From Rhizomys pruinosus (lineage: Eukaryota; Chordata; Mammalia; Rodentia; Spalacidae): a stretch of 64,000 nt of DNA. Where the stretch lies: the NCBI GenBank assembly GCA_009823505.1, contig VZQC01005680.1:5854090-5918089 (forward strand), written 5' to 3'. Position numbers and translations under genes: made by a program. Shown in pieces: positions 34,160-45,655 of this stretch (position 1 is the stretch's first letter; the number at the start of each line of letters is the position of its first letter). The notes under the pieces are model-generated. The model was not told the DNA's origin. It saw nothing but the letters and a program-made list of their open reading frames with translations, and searched no databases.

Positions 34160-34790
34160 GATCTGTAAAAGATTGGCTGAAGGGGAGGGTTTATTTTGGC
34201 CATGGTATCCATCATGGTGGGGAAGTCATGCTGGAGGGACTGGGTCCTGTCTGTGGCAGTGGGAGTGGGATGCTGCCTGCTACTTCATGACATCAGTCAT
34301 GAGGCAAGGGAAACTCTAGCTGGAACTGTGGCTGGGCTACGGCCATACCATGTGTCTCCAGCAAGCCCCTCCCTCCAGCGAGGCCCTGCCCTCCAAAGCT
34401 TCCACCATCTCTCAAACAGGAATAGAACTGACAGAATGAATATATCTGGTAGTGTCTCAGTCCATAGGGCTGGGTGTCTCAACAGTCTCAGTCAGGTGCC
34501 GAAAGCTCAGAGGGTTCCTGAAGGGCCGCTGGTCCTCAGTCAACAACAGAAACCTGGAGCTCTGGCTCCCATGCCAGCAAAGCAATCAGCACCAGCAGCA
34601 ACGGGGTAAATCAACCTAGTGGAGAGAGGGGAGGCCAAACAAGCAAAAGACAAACACTCTTCCTTCTTCCATGTCCCCTTTTGTCTGGGCTGCGACCAGA
34701 ACTTGCCATCCACATTTGGAGTGGGTCTTCCCATGTCAATTAAGGCAATCAGGTCAAGTGATTCTAATTTGTAGCAAGTTGTTGTTAGAA
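34160..34790 (-). mobile_element. MT-type MaLR LTR (antisense, expanded)
   Basis: The left end (GGGAGGGTTTATTTTGGCC, then ATCCATCATGGTGGGGAAGTCATG) and right end (GGAGTGGGTCTTCCCATGTCAATTAAGGCAATC) match the two ends of an MT LTR in reverse. The middle (34290-34600) is not typical and may be a second insertion. Confidence 0.65.
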
Positions 34791-35704
34791 CCAATCTTCA
34801 TACCTGTGAAGAACATTTCCTATTCCAACCACAAGTTTGTTCAAACGTAGGTGATAAGTGGAAAGCTGTCATAAGTCTGCTTCCTCTTTCCTCCTAGGCC
34901 AAACCACTGGCCTTCCCTATATTCATTGTGTTTTGAGACCCAGTTATTTTCCTCAGTCAACCATCTGCTGAATGTTCCAGCTCAATATATTTCTTACTTA
35001 GATTTAATACACAGAGTACTCTCCCAAGCAGATTTTCTTTTTTAAATAATCAGAACCCTAGAGATTGAAGGATGCTTGTGATGTATCTGTCAATGTGAAA
35101 AATGAGAGGTAGCATATTTGGATGTCTGTTTATATAAGCTTAAAATAGCAATCCCTTGTTAACTCGTGTAAAAGTATGTTGCGGTATATAACCAAGGACT
35201 GATTATCATCAATTAAGTAAATATGTATCATGGTAAATATTTAATATATTCAATTTACTTTAATTGGAATTATACAAGATTAATTTAAAAAACTTTTGAT
35301 GTAAGGTCTGCTTGATCCTTCGGCTCTGGTATTCTGGGCAGTGACTTGACACAGCTTACCAACGGGGAAAAGCTGTGTTATTCTTTTCCTAAAGAATCAG
35401 GTGATTGCGCACAAGGATGACTGAAGCATATGTTCATTTTCACAGATCTGTTCCAGCCTTTAAATGTACCAAGCAAATAGAAGTAAATAAATAATGAAAT
35501 ATGCAAATACTATTGGGAGGCTTAAGTACACTTCTAGGATGCAGATAAATTAACATATCAACAAATAATTTTCCTACCTAGTGAACACTAGCCCATATGC
35601 CATATACATATTTATGAAAAATTTAAGTTCATCACAGGATATTTGAACACTTTTATAATAAGCCATCCATTATTTTGTTTTAAAAAACCCTTTGGTTAAA
35701 AAAG
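34791..35704. other. Unassigned AT-rich
   Basis: About 900 bp with no recognised repeat, exon or RNA. Confidence 0.5.
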
Positions 35705-35711
35705 ACAATAT

Positions 35712-35920
35712 GGAGGCTGGAGAGATGGCCCAAGTGTTAACAGCACTGTTTGCTCTTGCAGAGGACCTGTGTTCAGTCTCCAGCACCCACATGGCAGCTA
35801 TCAATTGCCTGTAACTTCAGTTCCAGGGGATCTGATGCCCTCTTCTGACCTCCATGGGTATTGCAGGACATGGGCACTCTTACATGCAGGCAATAGGTTC
35901 ATGCACAAAAAATAAAAGTA
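35712..35920 (+). mobile_element. B2/B3 SINE, single-unit form
   Basis: Sense B2-like SINE (GGAGGCTGGAGAGATGGCCC), one internal unit, AATAAAAG tail. Confidence 0.9.
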
Positions 35921-35969
35921 TGGTTGTTAAGCACCCAGAAAGGCTAAGTTACACCAGTCTGATACATTG
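35921..35969 (+). repeat. ERV-paralog scrap, same orientation as 57293
   Basis: TATGGTTGTTAAGCACCCAG and AGGCTAAGTTACACCAGTC match the 57293-57340 and 62228-62270 segments on the same strand. Confidence 0.7.
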
Positions 35970-36170
35970 AACCTATATTAAAATTGTATCTTCTGAAAAC
36001 AAACTGTATGTAATTTCCACATCATATTTCTTGATTCACATTTTTCCATTTTAATTTTATATTACTTTAAAAGATTCATACATACCCACCATCATATACC
36101 AAAAATCCAAAGTCTGAAAATAAATGGTAGTTTAGTTCTAGAACCTTTGTAGGGTTCATAATATATAAGG
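35970..36170 (+). repeat. Paralogous segment X, copy 2
   Basis: Counterpart of 29011-29215. Confidence 0.65.
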
Positions 36171-36465
36171 GATAACTTTGTTCCTTGCCCTCAGAGGTCA
36201 ACTAGGTCTTAGGGGTCTATGCGTGGAGGCTTCTCTGGAAATGTCCTGCAAATGAGGGTCAACAGTCTTCCTGTTCAGGGAGGTCTTGGAGATCTACTAA
36301 TGGTACTTCAGCCAGTGTCCAGTCTATAAAGAGAAAAAGTCTGCTCATGCTTCAAAAAAGGGAAGCCTGGTCTAGCAAGACTATTTTGTTCTCGAGTAGA
36401 TGGAACTGGTAAATGAAAAGCTGAAAGGAGCCAGGCGCTCCCACCCTCCCCCCCCAAAAAAAAAC
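36171..36465 (+). repeat. ERV-paralog scrap, inverted relative to 56.9-57.3 kb
   Basis: Aligns with the reverse complement of 61900-62200 (TTCCTTGCCCTCAGAGGTCAA; CCAGTGTCCAGTCTATAAAGAG; ATGGAACTGGTAAATGAAAAGC). It is opposite to the scrap at 35921-35969. Confidence 0.75.
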
Positions 36466-36477
36466 AAAACCAAGTGA

Positions 36478-36650
36478 CCTCTGTGGTGGTGCATGCCTTT
36501 AATTAATCCTAGCCCTTGGGAGGCAGAGGCAGGCGGACCTTTGTGAGTTCAAGGCCAGCCTGATCTACAGAGCGAGTTCCAGGACAGCTGGGGCTACAGG
36601 GAGACCCTGTCTTGAAAAGACAAAAAAAAAAAAAAGACCAAAAGCAAAAA
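36478..36650 (+). mobile_element. B1 SINE
   Basis: Sense B1 with a small TTAA insertion in the head and the GACCAAAAGCAAAAAGGG tail shared with the 29629 copy. Confidence 0.92.
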
Positions 36651-37010
36651 GGGAGAGCACTGTTGTTTGATTTATCTTCAATTCTTACTGGCAAGTGCAT
36701 CTACTCTGTGGCTGCCACTGCTTTTGCCATTCTTCAAAGACATGAGACACAGCTTTTTAACCCTCCAATAGGGGCTGAAGACTCATGTCTCTCCAAGAAT
36801 CCTCTAAACCTTCAATGCCAGATGGGGACTGCTGAGATATCCAGCTTGTGGACTGAGCAGCTACTGGGATTTCAGCCTCGTCAGAGTATAGACTGCCATT
36901 GTTGGACTACCCAGGCTGTGTCATGGAGGCCAGTATAGGAAGATCAAGACAGGATGCAGGACATGGTGCTTACTGGACCTCGTTTGGTGACCATGGGAGG
37001 GAAAGACCCC
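36651..37010 (+). repeat. Paralogous segment Y, copy 2 (LTR-like)
   Basis: Close copy of 29796-30185, then diverging after GGGAGGGAAAGACCC. Confidence 0.75.
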
Positions 37011-37594
37011 ACTGTGGAGCACAAGGGCAAGACTGATGGTTGTTTGGGCTTGCCAAGGAGGAACCTTCTAACACTTCCTTAAGGAAAACATGACATCTTT
37101 TAGCAAAAAAAAAAAAAATCTCCAATTTCAGGTTTATATATATATATATATATATTATAAAAATAATATATATAGTATTGTAGAAGAAACAACAACAACA
37201 AAAAGAACTGGAAAAAAAAAACTCCGTAAAGAGTCAAAAGAAGAAAGATGCAAAACAGTTTGTATGGGTTAGAGTGCAGGAACTCAGGTGGCGGTGGGGG
37301 CATGGAAAGAATTGACCTCAAATCAATTCAATTGAGAAAATGATTATTACTTAATGAAAGGAAAAAGTTTAAATTCATACAACAACATACTTAAAAAAAT
37401 AGTCCAAAACTAATAATATTAAAAAAAGAATAAATAAATAAAATAATTTAAAAATATGGACTGGTGTGGGGTACACAACTGTTAATCCCATACTCAAAGA
37501 GAGGCGGGCAGACCTTATCTGTAAGATCAAGATAATTCAATGTCCTTGTCAGCATAGTAGTTCTGTCTAAAAAAAGAAGAAAAAATTATATTGA
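37011..37594. other. Unassigned, low-complexity patches
   Basis: Contains poly(A), (TA)n at 37135-37155 and (CAA)n. A B1-like string at 37457-37525 (CTGGTGTGGGGTACACAACTGTTAATCCC) is badly degraded. Possibly noisy sequence. Confidence 0.5.
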
Positions 37595-37728
37595 GCTGGT
37601 GTGGTAGTTGCATCGCTGTTAAATTCCTAGCACTTGGAGGCAAGGAGCGGATCTCTGTTGAGTTCAAGTCCAGTCCTGGTTTTACACCATGAAGGCTCCA
37701 GGCCAGCCTGGGACTAATGAGACCCTGT

Positions 37729-37759
<31 letters not shown>

Positions 37760-37768
37760 AAGAAAAAA
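37595..37768 (+). mobile_element. B1 SINE (noisy copy)
   Basis: Recognisable sense B1 with many small indels (GGTGTGGTAGTTGCATCGCTG; CTTGGAGGCAAGGAGCGGATC) and a long A tail. Confidence 0.75.
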
Positions 37769-37874
37769 ATTTTTTAAAAAGGCAAAAAAAGGCAAATATG
37801 TAATTTTGTTTTGGTAGCACTGCTTATATGAGTCTAAAGTTAAGAAAATGCATATTTTAAAAATTTTACTTTTG

Positions 37875-38048
37875 GAATCTGTGAGATGGCTCTGTTAGTA
37901 AAGGCTCTTGCTGCTAAGCCTAATGGCCTAAGTTTGATCCTCAGGACCCAATGTGAAAGCAGAGGACTAACTCATGAACATTTTCCTCTGAGGGCCACAC
38001 TGAGCCCACAGCACACATGCCCCCTCCTCCCCCCAGGAAAAAATGTAA
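37875..38048 (+). mobile_element. B4-type SINE
   Basis: GAATCTGTGAGATGGCTCTGTTAGTAAAGGCTCTTGCTGC to GCACACATGCCCCC, a B4A-like body. Confidence 0.75.
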
Positions 38049-39640
38049 AAAACCAAATTACATTGTTTGACAATACACTGACTTTTTTCTAACATGGCCA
38101 AAGTTTTAATAAAGCATGTGGTATGAATAGACGTAGAGTTAATGTTTCTGGCCACTTCCTCCTTTGTCATGGTGAGCATCAATCAAGTCTAAGAGGTTCT
38201 TGTATCTGAGATTTTTTTCCCCATTCTGTCTGATTTTGAAATATTCTATCTCATATTCTTTGTAAAGACAAATTTATTATATGACATGTCCTACTTTTTA
38301 GTGTAAAACTATGGGCACCACAAGAACTATAGAAGAACTTGACAAGCTTTTTATATACTCATTGCCTTTGCTAATGTATGCAATGAAAAGTGGCTAAAAT
38401 CAAGTGCCTTCACTTCATGTGTGCTGTTACATGGGCTCCTTATCTTTCCTCATGGGAGGTAGTGCTTTGAAGTTGGAAGCCAATGACAAATGTGTGTTGA
38501 GAGTCCTGGTTACATCTATAACAGGCAACAGGAAGAGTCTGCTTGTTTTCCCTAGTACTCAGCTGGAGGTACCCTGGTATATGTGTACTGTACTGATGGA
38601 ACAGATAGTACAATAATAACCCATGGAAGTCACAGTTCCTTTGGAGCATTCCTCTATGGCCTCCTGTTTCAGATGATTTATAATTTACTCCTTGCAGCCA
38701 ACATCTTGGTCTTATAAGGATCTTTTATTTTCTTTGTCACAGTATCTGTGGCTTGGTTTAGAAATGGAGAAACAGTACGATAACACAACAAACAGGCAGC
38801 TTTCTTCCCATGACCATGTAAGCAGCCCCACACACCTCAGATGTGTGTTTAGACACTGCTCAGTTCTGGGCCCTGCTCTCTCTCCTGTGGTCCTCCATTC
38901 CATTCTGAATTCCACTGAAGCTAAGGCAGAATTTATTATAGGAATCCAGGTTCTTGGGGTATGACAGGTGGAGGTGGAAGTATCACTATACCTGCTAAAA
39001 GATTCATGTTCCCATTTAAGGTGATGAAGAAATTCTTATGTAGTCTACCTATGCCCCTTTTCTTGATGTCACACGTCCTCTTTCCTCATTACTAGATTTT
39101 AGGCCCCTCTGCTGACATATAGCAAAGCCAGTTGATTAGAGTGACTAGACCAGTGGACAGTCCCTTTACTCTAAAAAGTATAAGTTGGCTTCCTTCCCAC
39201 CTTAACATTTATATAATATTTTCATTTTATTATGTTTTAAAATATTGTGTGTATATGATATGTCAGCCTGGGCATACGTGGAGGTCAAAAGACAACTTTA
39301 CCACAGATGCCATTGGGAAACTCAAGGTTTCAAGGCCAGAATTAGTTGCAGATACAATGGGAATTAAGAGAAAAGTAGAAGCAGAACCTGAAAATATCAT
39401 TGAATTTGCTGTAATCTCATGATAAGATCTGAGAAAGAGAATTCAGTTCTTATGGATGAACAAAGAACTGATGGAACCTATTCCTGGTGAAGATGCTGTG
39501 ATTGTCATTAAAATGGCAGCATGGATTTATTAGAGCCTTTTATCAGCTTGTTCATGAAACAGCAAGAAGTGATGTGAGGCCCTAAAACAGCAAATTCCTG
39601 CTTTTATAAACTGCAAGCTGAACTTGAAGACGCTCCCTGA
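38049..39640. other. Unassigned
   Basis: About 1.6 kb with no recognised repeat, exon or RNA. A candidate single-copy stretch. Confidence 0.5.
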
Positions 39641-39699
39641 GAGCCAGGTAGAACTGAATGGCTCTGATGAGTGGTGAGCAAAACCCGGACAGCAGGACC

Positions 39700-40022
39700 C
39701 TGCAGACCTTGATTAGAAGCCAGCAGTGTTGTCAGCTGTGAGAACAAAGCCTGCACCTCTAGGACCCCCATGCCTCCCCGTGCCTTTCTCCGGGACAGAG
39801 TCAAGAAGCAGCCTGAGCTATGAGTTGACAGCTCTCAATTTATGGTACGTGGCTCCTTCATGCTCTTTGTCACATGTGCTGTGTGGAACTAAAAATAGAA
39901 AATCAGATCTTTCCTTTGTTCATGGGATTGGTCCTGAGACCCGTCATGGGAGCCTCTCAGGAGATCGAAGGCTGCTCTCTGAAGAATCCCTCAGGCCTTT
40001 TCCCAGCATTCCTCTCATGGCT

Positions 40023-40060
<38 letters not shown>

Positions 40061-40330
40061 ATGTTCTCTCGCTCTCTCTTTGTCTCCTTGGCTCTCTCTT
40101 GTTCTCATTCCTAATGGACTTCCTCTTCATATTTTAAAGGGAATCTGTAGCGAAGAGAGTGCTACAAGGACCAGTGTATATTTAGAAGACACGTTGCTGA
40201 TGTAGATATCCACATGGACCAAGATGGCTAACATCTGTCAGCACAAAATGGCTGAGCCTAGATATGGGTATCACTAAGCCACATTATGTTTGTACCTGAA
40301 TAAATAATCAGCCTGACTCTTAGCATTAAG
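39700..40330 (+). mobile_element. LTR-like repeat, copy 1
   Basis: Shares GGCTCCTTCATGCTCTTTGTCACATGTGCTGTG and the following CT-rich part with 51880-52325. AAAATGGCTGAGCC and GAATAAATAATC (40247-40310) are LTR-like 3' features. Family unknown. Confidence 0.5.
40020..40083. repeat. (CT)n microsatellite
   Basis: CT repeat with TTT and TGT interruptions. Confidence 0.92.
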
Positions 40331-40748
40331 TTTTAATAAGGAAGAGTGGACTGAAACTTGGAGAGTTTATTCCTTCAGGTCTCTCCTAGAACTGTGCTCA
40401 CAAGCCTGGCCTCATTCATACTTTTATTCAAAACCCTTTCTCCAGTCTCAGTTGGGGAACTATGAGCTTGGATCCACCCTTATCTTATCAGGGAATCTTG
40501 TCCTTTGATTCCTGGGCCTAAAATATGTCATATACAAGGTCAAGCATGGTTCTCAATTCTCACTGCTTTCCATGAATATACAGATATGAATGTGCTGCAT
40601 TCCTGGCTTTGAAATGCTAATTCAAGCACAAGCACATTCATTCCTTATCTTCAGTAGAGGGCAAAGTGGGGTCTCAAGTGCTCAAGGTTATAAGCTCAGG
40701 TCTTAAGAGCAAATGGCTCAGTGAACTTCTTTACATTATGAACAGTAG
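40331..40748. other. Unassigned
   Basis: About 420 bp; nothing firm. TTCAGTAGAGGGCAAA at 40650 is a weak CTCF-like string. Confidence 0.45.
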
Positions 40749-40749
40749 C

Positions 40750-40915
40750 CCTTTTTTTTTTTTTGGTCTTTTTGAGACAGGGTCTTCCTGTAGCTCTCTA
40801 GCTGGCCTGGAAATCACTCTGTAGACCAGGCTGGCCTTGAACTCACAGAGATTCGCCTGCTTCTGCCTCCCAAGTGCTAGGATTAAAGGCATGGGCCACC
40901 ACGCCCTGCTGGAAC
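40750..40915 (-). mobile_element. B1 SINE (antisense)
   Basis: Complete antisense B1. The flanks share GAACAGTAGC (40740 and 40912), a target-site duplication. Confidence 0.95.
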
Positions 40916-40921
40916 AGTAGC

Positions 40922-42340
40922 TTTTTATGTTGCAAGGTTAAGTAAATGTCATTTGTCCAGATTGTGTCCATTTTGAAAAAGTCATTCTTACATGGGCATT
41001 CAGGGAAACCCAAAGCAAACACTAATGCAATCTGGTACATATAACTGTTCCTGACAAAATGCCACTGTTGTGGGATTCTGCATAAACATGTCATGAGGTC
41101 AGAGGCCTTAGTCTTTTCCTCCCCCAGCAAGCTTGTGTGTGTGTATAGGCCTGTATACCTACCTCCATGTGGTCAGTGTGCTGGTCTGTGTGTGTGCCTG
41201 TGCCTGCCAGTGTGTGGCTCTTGTGTGCTAGTGTGTGCTTATGTGCCTGCTGGCGTCTGCCTAGTGTTTCAGTTTCCATTTGTGGAAAAAGCATGTCTTA
41301 CTTGTATACGATCTGTATTCTTTTGAGCCTCCCTGCCTCCCGTGATTCTTCTCCTTTCCTGGATTCAGAGTTTGGACCTCACAGAAGCCTCTCTTTCCCT
41401 TTAAAGCAGCATTGTATTTAGATCTCTGTATGTTGTACTGTTTTTGTCTAATGTTCTCCCTCCTATGATAAGGCCTAATCATTCCCTTGTGGCCCTTTCA
41501 TTCTGATAAACTTCATTCCCAAAGGAACTCGTCTGGTTCATTTCCATACTGACCACTGGTGTTCTTCTTTTATTATATTTAACATCAACAAATGCAAGGT
41601 GGGGCAGATTAGAAACTCTTCCATTATTAAATATTTATGATCTACTGGTCTACCGCACCAGGTGTGGACCATTTCTCGGAGACGGCTGGATTCCACCAAT
41701 AGGCCCCCTATTTCCCCTTACTTTGGGCTGTACGAATCCTTTTCCTCCCAGATGACTCCCGAGCCTCTTGTCTCCTAGTAAGTTGAGCTATAATCAGGCT
41801 TTCTTTTCCAAAAATACATGCAATAGTGTCTTTAGTAAACATATGCCTGGTATCCCAGTCTTTGGGACTGATTCCCAGTTTGAAGAAAGTTCTACTGTGG
41901 GTAGAGTATCATTACACAACATCTTGGACAACAGACAAATCATTTCATTCATGAAAAAGAAAGGTGATTGGTGTGGCAACCTTCACTGTTGCCCTCTTTT
42001 ACCAAATTGCCTCAACTTTCAACTCAGTGATGAATGTGCTTGCCTTACAAATGTGTGAGGATCAGAGTTTGGATCTCCAGAATGGACTCGATTCATGTTC
42101 ATGTTCAATGATGTTTTTGGGAGCTACTTCATAGGTTTAATGTGAATCTCGTTGCTTCATATGAAGAGGTGCAGTATAACTTGCCTTCTCGCCTGCTTTG
42201 ATGCTAAGATTGGTCACTGAAAGTGATCTTCTAGTGGAAAGTTGATTCTCCCTTTGTAAGGCTTCCCTTCAATTCTTACCTGGTAGTTTTGCCACCTGTT
42301 GATGCTCATTATCTATATAGATTATTTCATTAGGAGTTGC
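40922..42340. other. Unassigned, TG-rich patch
   Basis: About 1.4 kb; a GTGTGTG-type patch at 41133-41245, otherwise no recognised element. Confidence 0.5.
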
Positions 42341-42344
42341 AACA

Positions 42345-42690
42345 TGGTTTCTGTCACAGCCATTTCCTACTGCTATAATACAATACTTTATTTAGAGTGG
42401 ATAATTTATAAACAATAGGAAGTCACCATCCATAATTCTGGAGAATTGAAAAGCCCATGTTAAAAGTGCCTACAGACTCTAGTCGGCCTCTTTTCATAGA
42501 TGGTGTCTTTTACACGTTCTGCATGGGAGAATGCAAACAAGTAACAAAGACCTTTTTTATAAGGCGATAATTCTAATCCTAAGAGCAGAGCTTTCCTAAC
42601 CTTCCCTATCACCTCCCTAGAGCCTTTACATTGGAGTAGGTTTCAATATGTGAGCTGTATCTAAGGGCAATCATTCAGATCACAGCAGGA
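42345..42690 (-). mobile_element. MST/MLT1-like MaLR LTR (antisense, ancient)
   Basis: Starts with ATTTCCTACTGCTATAATACAATACTTT and GTGGATAATTTATAAACAATAGG, the reversed 3' end of an MST/MLT1 LTR. The rest is strongly diverged. Confidence 0.6.
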
Positions 42691-42969
42691 TTCAATTTTA
42701 GGATTTATTTTGCATTTACTAGCTGAAAATCTAAAAAGGATCAAATCTGCCTGATCAGTATTTGTTAATTTTGTAATTAATAGAATTTTTGTAAGGAGAG
42801 CATGAACTTAGAGGAACTTAAGTTCCCAGGAATAAACTGTTCCCAGGAATAAGATATTTATCAGTCTTTGCTGGGTGGGTAGTGCCTGACAGTTTCTGGA
42901 TCCACCCGGGGCTTCAGTCATCTTTCTCCCTCAGAATGAAGTCAAAGGCTGCTTATAAAACTGAGTTTC

Positions 42970-43222
42970 TGGGCTGGAGAGATGGCTTAGCGGTTAAGAG
43001 CACCGACTACTCTTGAAGAAGACCCGGGTTTGATCCCCAGCACCCACATGGCGGCTGAGAGCCATCTGAAACTCCAATTCCAGGAGAACTCCAGTTCCAG
43101 GGGAATCCAACACCCTCTTCTGACCTCCACGGCATTGCACGACACGGGTGCACAAACCTGCATGCAGACAGTACATTCATACACATACGAAATAAATAAA
43201 AAAAAAATTAAAAACAAACAAA
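42970..43222 (+). mobile_element. B2 SINE, 17-bp-duplication form
   Basis: Sense B2 with both units (43069-43104). TGAGTTTC occurs on both sides (target-site duplication). Confidence 0.95.
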
Positions 43223-44189
43223 CAATTGAGTTTCCTAGGGCACTGCACAGCTGAAAAGCCACTGCTTTATACATATAGAGGAATTTAGAGTAGGGAACAG
43301 CTTAATCTCTTTCTATGACGTCTCTCTTTACAATTCATTTAATCAGTCCTTTCATCAAGAATAAATAATGCTTCACTGAAGAACCTTAGTATGTTGTTGG
43401 GATAAAGTTCTAGAAATGGCATTTGGGGGGCGGTTGGGGGCACGGACCAGAAGCATATGTGATTTTGTTGATATTATCAATTCTTTTAAAGTGATTGTGT
43501 GGTTTCACACTCCATCAGCATTGTGTATATGAGAACGGCCTTTCCAAAATGATGTGTTTATCTGCTTGATAAGCAATTCTGAGCCAGGTGCTTCATGGAT
43601 TTTTTTCTTAGGGGACTATAGTTTAGAAATGTTTATGATAGAACCAAAGAGAGATCAAAATGTTGCTCACAACTGCTATTTAAAAACCTTTTAAACCGTG
43701 ACTGTTCAAATTGCGGTTTGGAGTTGAAGTGAGCTACATCTGCATTCCAGTGTTTTATCCAATTTACCGAAGAGAAAGCTTAGTAATGCATGAAATTGAT
43801 TACATTAGTACAATGCAGCCTTCCACACACCAGGAACAAGGAGGCATTAGCAGCACAAAGCTCAGAATTTTTAAAAACAGAGCCACAGAAAAAAGCAGAA
43901 GAGCAGAGAACTGCCATTAGGGCTGGTCTTCAGAGGAGGCGGGGAGGCTGCGGGGAGGCTGCGGGGAGGCCTGTCTCTGTGCTGGAGGCTGCACTACCAG
44001 CCTCGCCCTACCAGCAGCATAGGAAATGGGACTTGAGTTTTTGTGGACTTCCTGCTACAGTGTTTCCTTGAGAGTTTAATCCCAAGGCACTAAAGGAAAA
44101 GTAGCTAATATTTTACTCTACTGCTGTGTGGGCTCAATGCAAGCTGGGTGATGGGAATCTGGCAAAAGGATGAAAGATTTCTTTCTTTT
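43223..44189. other. Unassigned
   Basis: About 970 bp with no recognised element apart from a small GC-rich tandem repeat. Confidence 0.5.
43936..43971. repeat. 11-bp tandem repeat, three units
   Basis: GGCGGGGAGGCTGCGGGGAG-type array, unit CGGGGAGGCTG, the last unit altered. Confidence 0.85.
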
Positions 44190-44660
44190 TTTTTCTATTT
44201 TGTTTTATTTTTTTATTTTTTATTTTCACTTTTTATTGATGCTTTGTGTATTTCATACATCATTTTCCAATGCAGTTCAGGCATATTTCCCTTTCCCTTC
44301 CCCCCACCTCACCCCATCCCAGATCATGCATTCTGCCATAACTGTCCTGCATCTTTCTCTCAGTTTTTTTTTTCATTTTTTAACATTAAGTAATAATTTA
44401 TGAGTACAAGCATCTTTCATGTAAAACCAATTTGCAAGCAGTTGTGCCCAAACCCACACAGCCCATGGATCCCACCATCCAGCAGGGGGGGCTTGTATGT
44501 TCAATCAAGTTGATCAAATGAGTGTCCAGACTATATTGCTGTAGTTTCACCTTTCACCCCAATCGCAGCCCTTACATTCTACCATGACCCCTCTTCCGCA
44601 GATTGTTCCCTATGCCACAAGCTTACATCCTCTAATGGTTAGGAGATGTTATAAACCACA
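44190..44660 (-). mobile_element. LINE-1-like 3' UTR, antisense; left inverted arm
   Basis: T-rich start, CCCTTCCCCCCACCTCACCCC and an ATCATGCATTCTGCCATAACTG block, then ACAAGCATC..ATTTGCAAGCAG. 44225-44465 is an inverted match of 45142-45405. Confidence 0.6.
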
Positions 44661-44757
44661 CGATGACCCTGTCACACTTAACAGAAGAAAATGTAATTCA
44701 TGGATTAACATACCATCCAAACATCTGTGTCTCTACCAATGTAACCTACCATAACAA

Positions 44758-45141
44758 NNNNNNNNNNNNNNNNNNNNNNNNNNNNNNNNNNNNNNNNNNN
44801 NNNNNNNNNNNNNNNNNNNNNNNNNNNNNNNNNNNNNNNNNNNNNNNNNNNNNNNNNNNNNNNNNNNNNNNNNNNNNNNNNNNNNNNNNNNNNNNNNNNN
44901 NNNNNNNNNNNNNNNNNNNNNNNNNNNNNNNNNNNNNNNNNNNNNNNNNNNNNNNNNNNNNNNNNNNNNNNNNNNNNNNNNNNNNNNNNNNNNNNNNNNN
45001 NNNNNNNNNNNNNNNNNNNNNNNNNNNNNNNNNNNNNNNNNNNNNNNNNNNNNNNNNNNNNNNNNNNNNNNNNNNNNNNNNNNNNNNNNNNNNNNNNNNN
45101 NNNNNNNNNNNNNNNNNNNNNNNNNNNNNNNNNNNNNNNNN
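44758..45141. other. Assembly gap (384 N)
   Basis: Run of N; frames across it are meaningless. Confidence 1.
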
Positions 45142-45405
45142 GCTGTATGGGTTTGGGCACACCTGCTTGCAAATTGGTTTGACATGAAGGATGCTTGTAC
45201 TCACAAATTATCACTTATTGTTAAAAAAATGAAAACAAAACAACAACAACAACAACAAAAAAAAACCCAGAAAGATGCAGAAAAGTTATGGCAGAATGCA
45301 TGATCTGGGATGGGTAGGGGTGGGGCGGGGTGAAGGGAAGGGGATATACGCCTGAACTGAATTGGAAAATGATGTATGAAATACACAAAGCATCAATTAA
45401 AAAAA
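45142..45405 (+). mobile_element. LINE-1-like 3' UTR, right inverted arm
   Basis: Reverse complement of 44225-44465 with about one mismatch per ten bases by eye, plus a (CAA)n expansion at 45234-45260. Confidence 0.75.
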
Positions 45406-45586
45406 AAAGGGGGGGCACGGGTGGATGAGAAGCAAAACAGTCTACATTCTCTGGAGCTCTCATCTTGGACTCTGGTCAATTCTGGCTGTTTCCTTTCATG
45501 AGCTGACAGTTTGTCCAGGAATAACCTTTCTATCCTACTAATGAAGCATAAGCAATTAGATATATAGGTATTTAAACAGTACTAAT

Positions 45587-45655
45587 TGTTATGGTAGGTT
45601 ACTTTGGTATAGACACAGATGTTTGGATGGTATGTTAATCCATGAATTACATTTA
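45587..45655 (-). repeat. Second inverted match across the gap
   Basis: TTGTTATGGTAGGTTAC...CCATGAATTACATTT is the reverse complement of 44692-44757 with only a few differences. Confidence 0.85.

Noticed and set aside
33814..34290. 158-codon open frame in the GC-rich block
   Set aside because: The frame runs from GC-rich filler into an MT-type LTR; no domain is visible.
39726..40205. 159-codon open frame
   Set aside because: It crosses a CT microsatellite and an LTR-like repeat; the serine/leucine run is a repeat product.
44663..45214. Frames of 150-174 codons over the gap
   Set aside because: They consist almost entirely of N.
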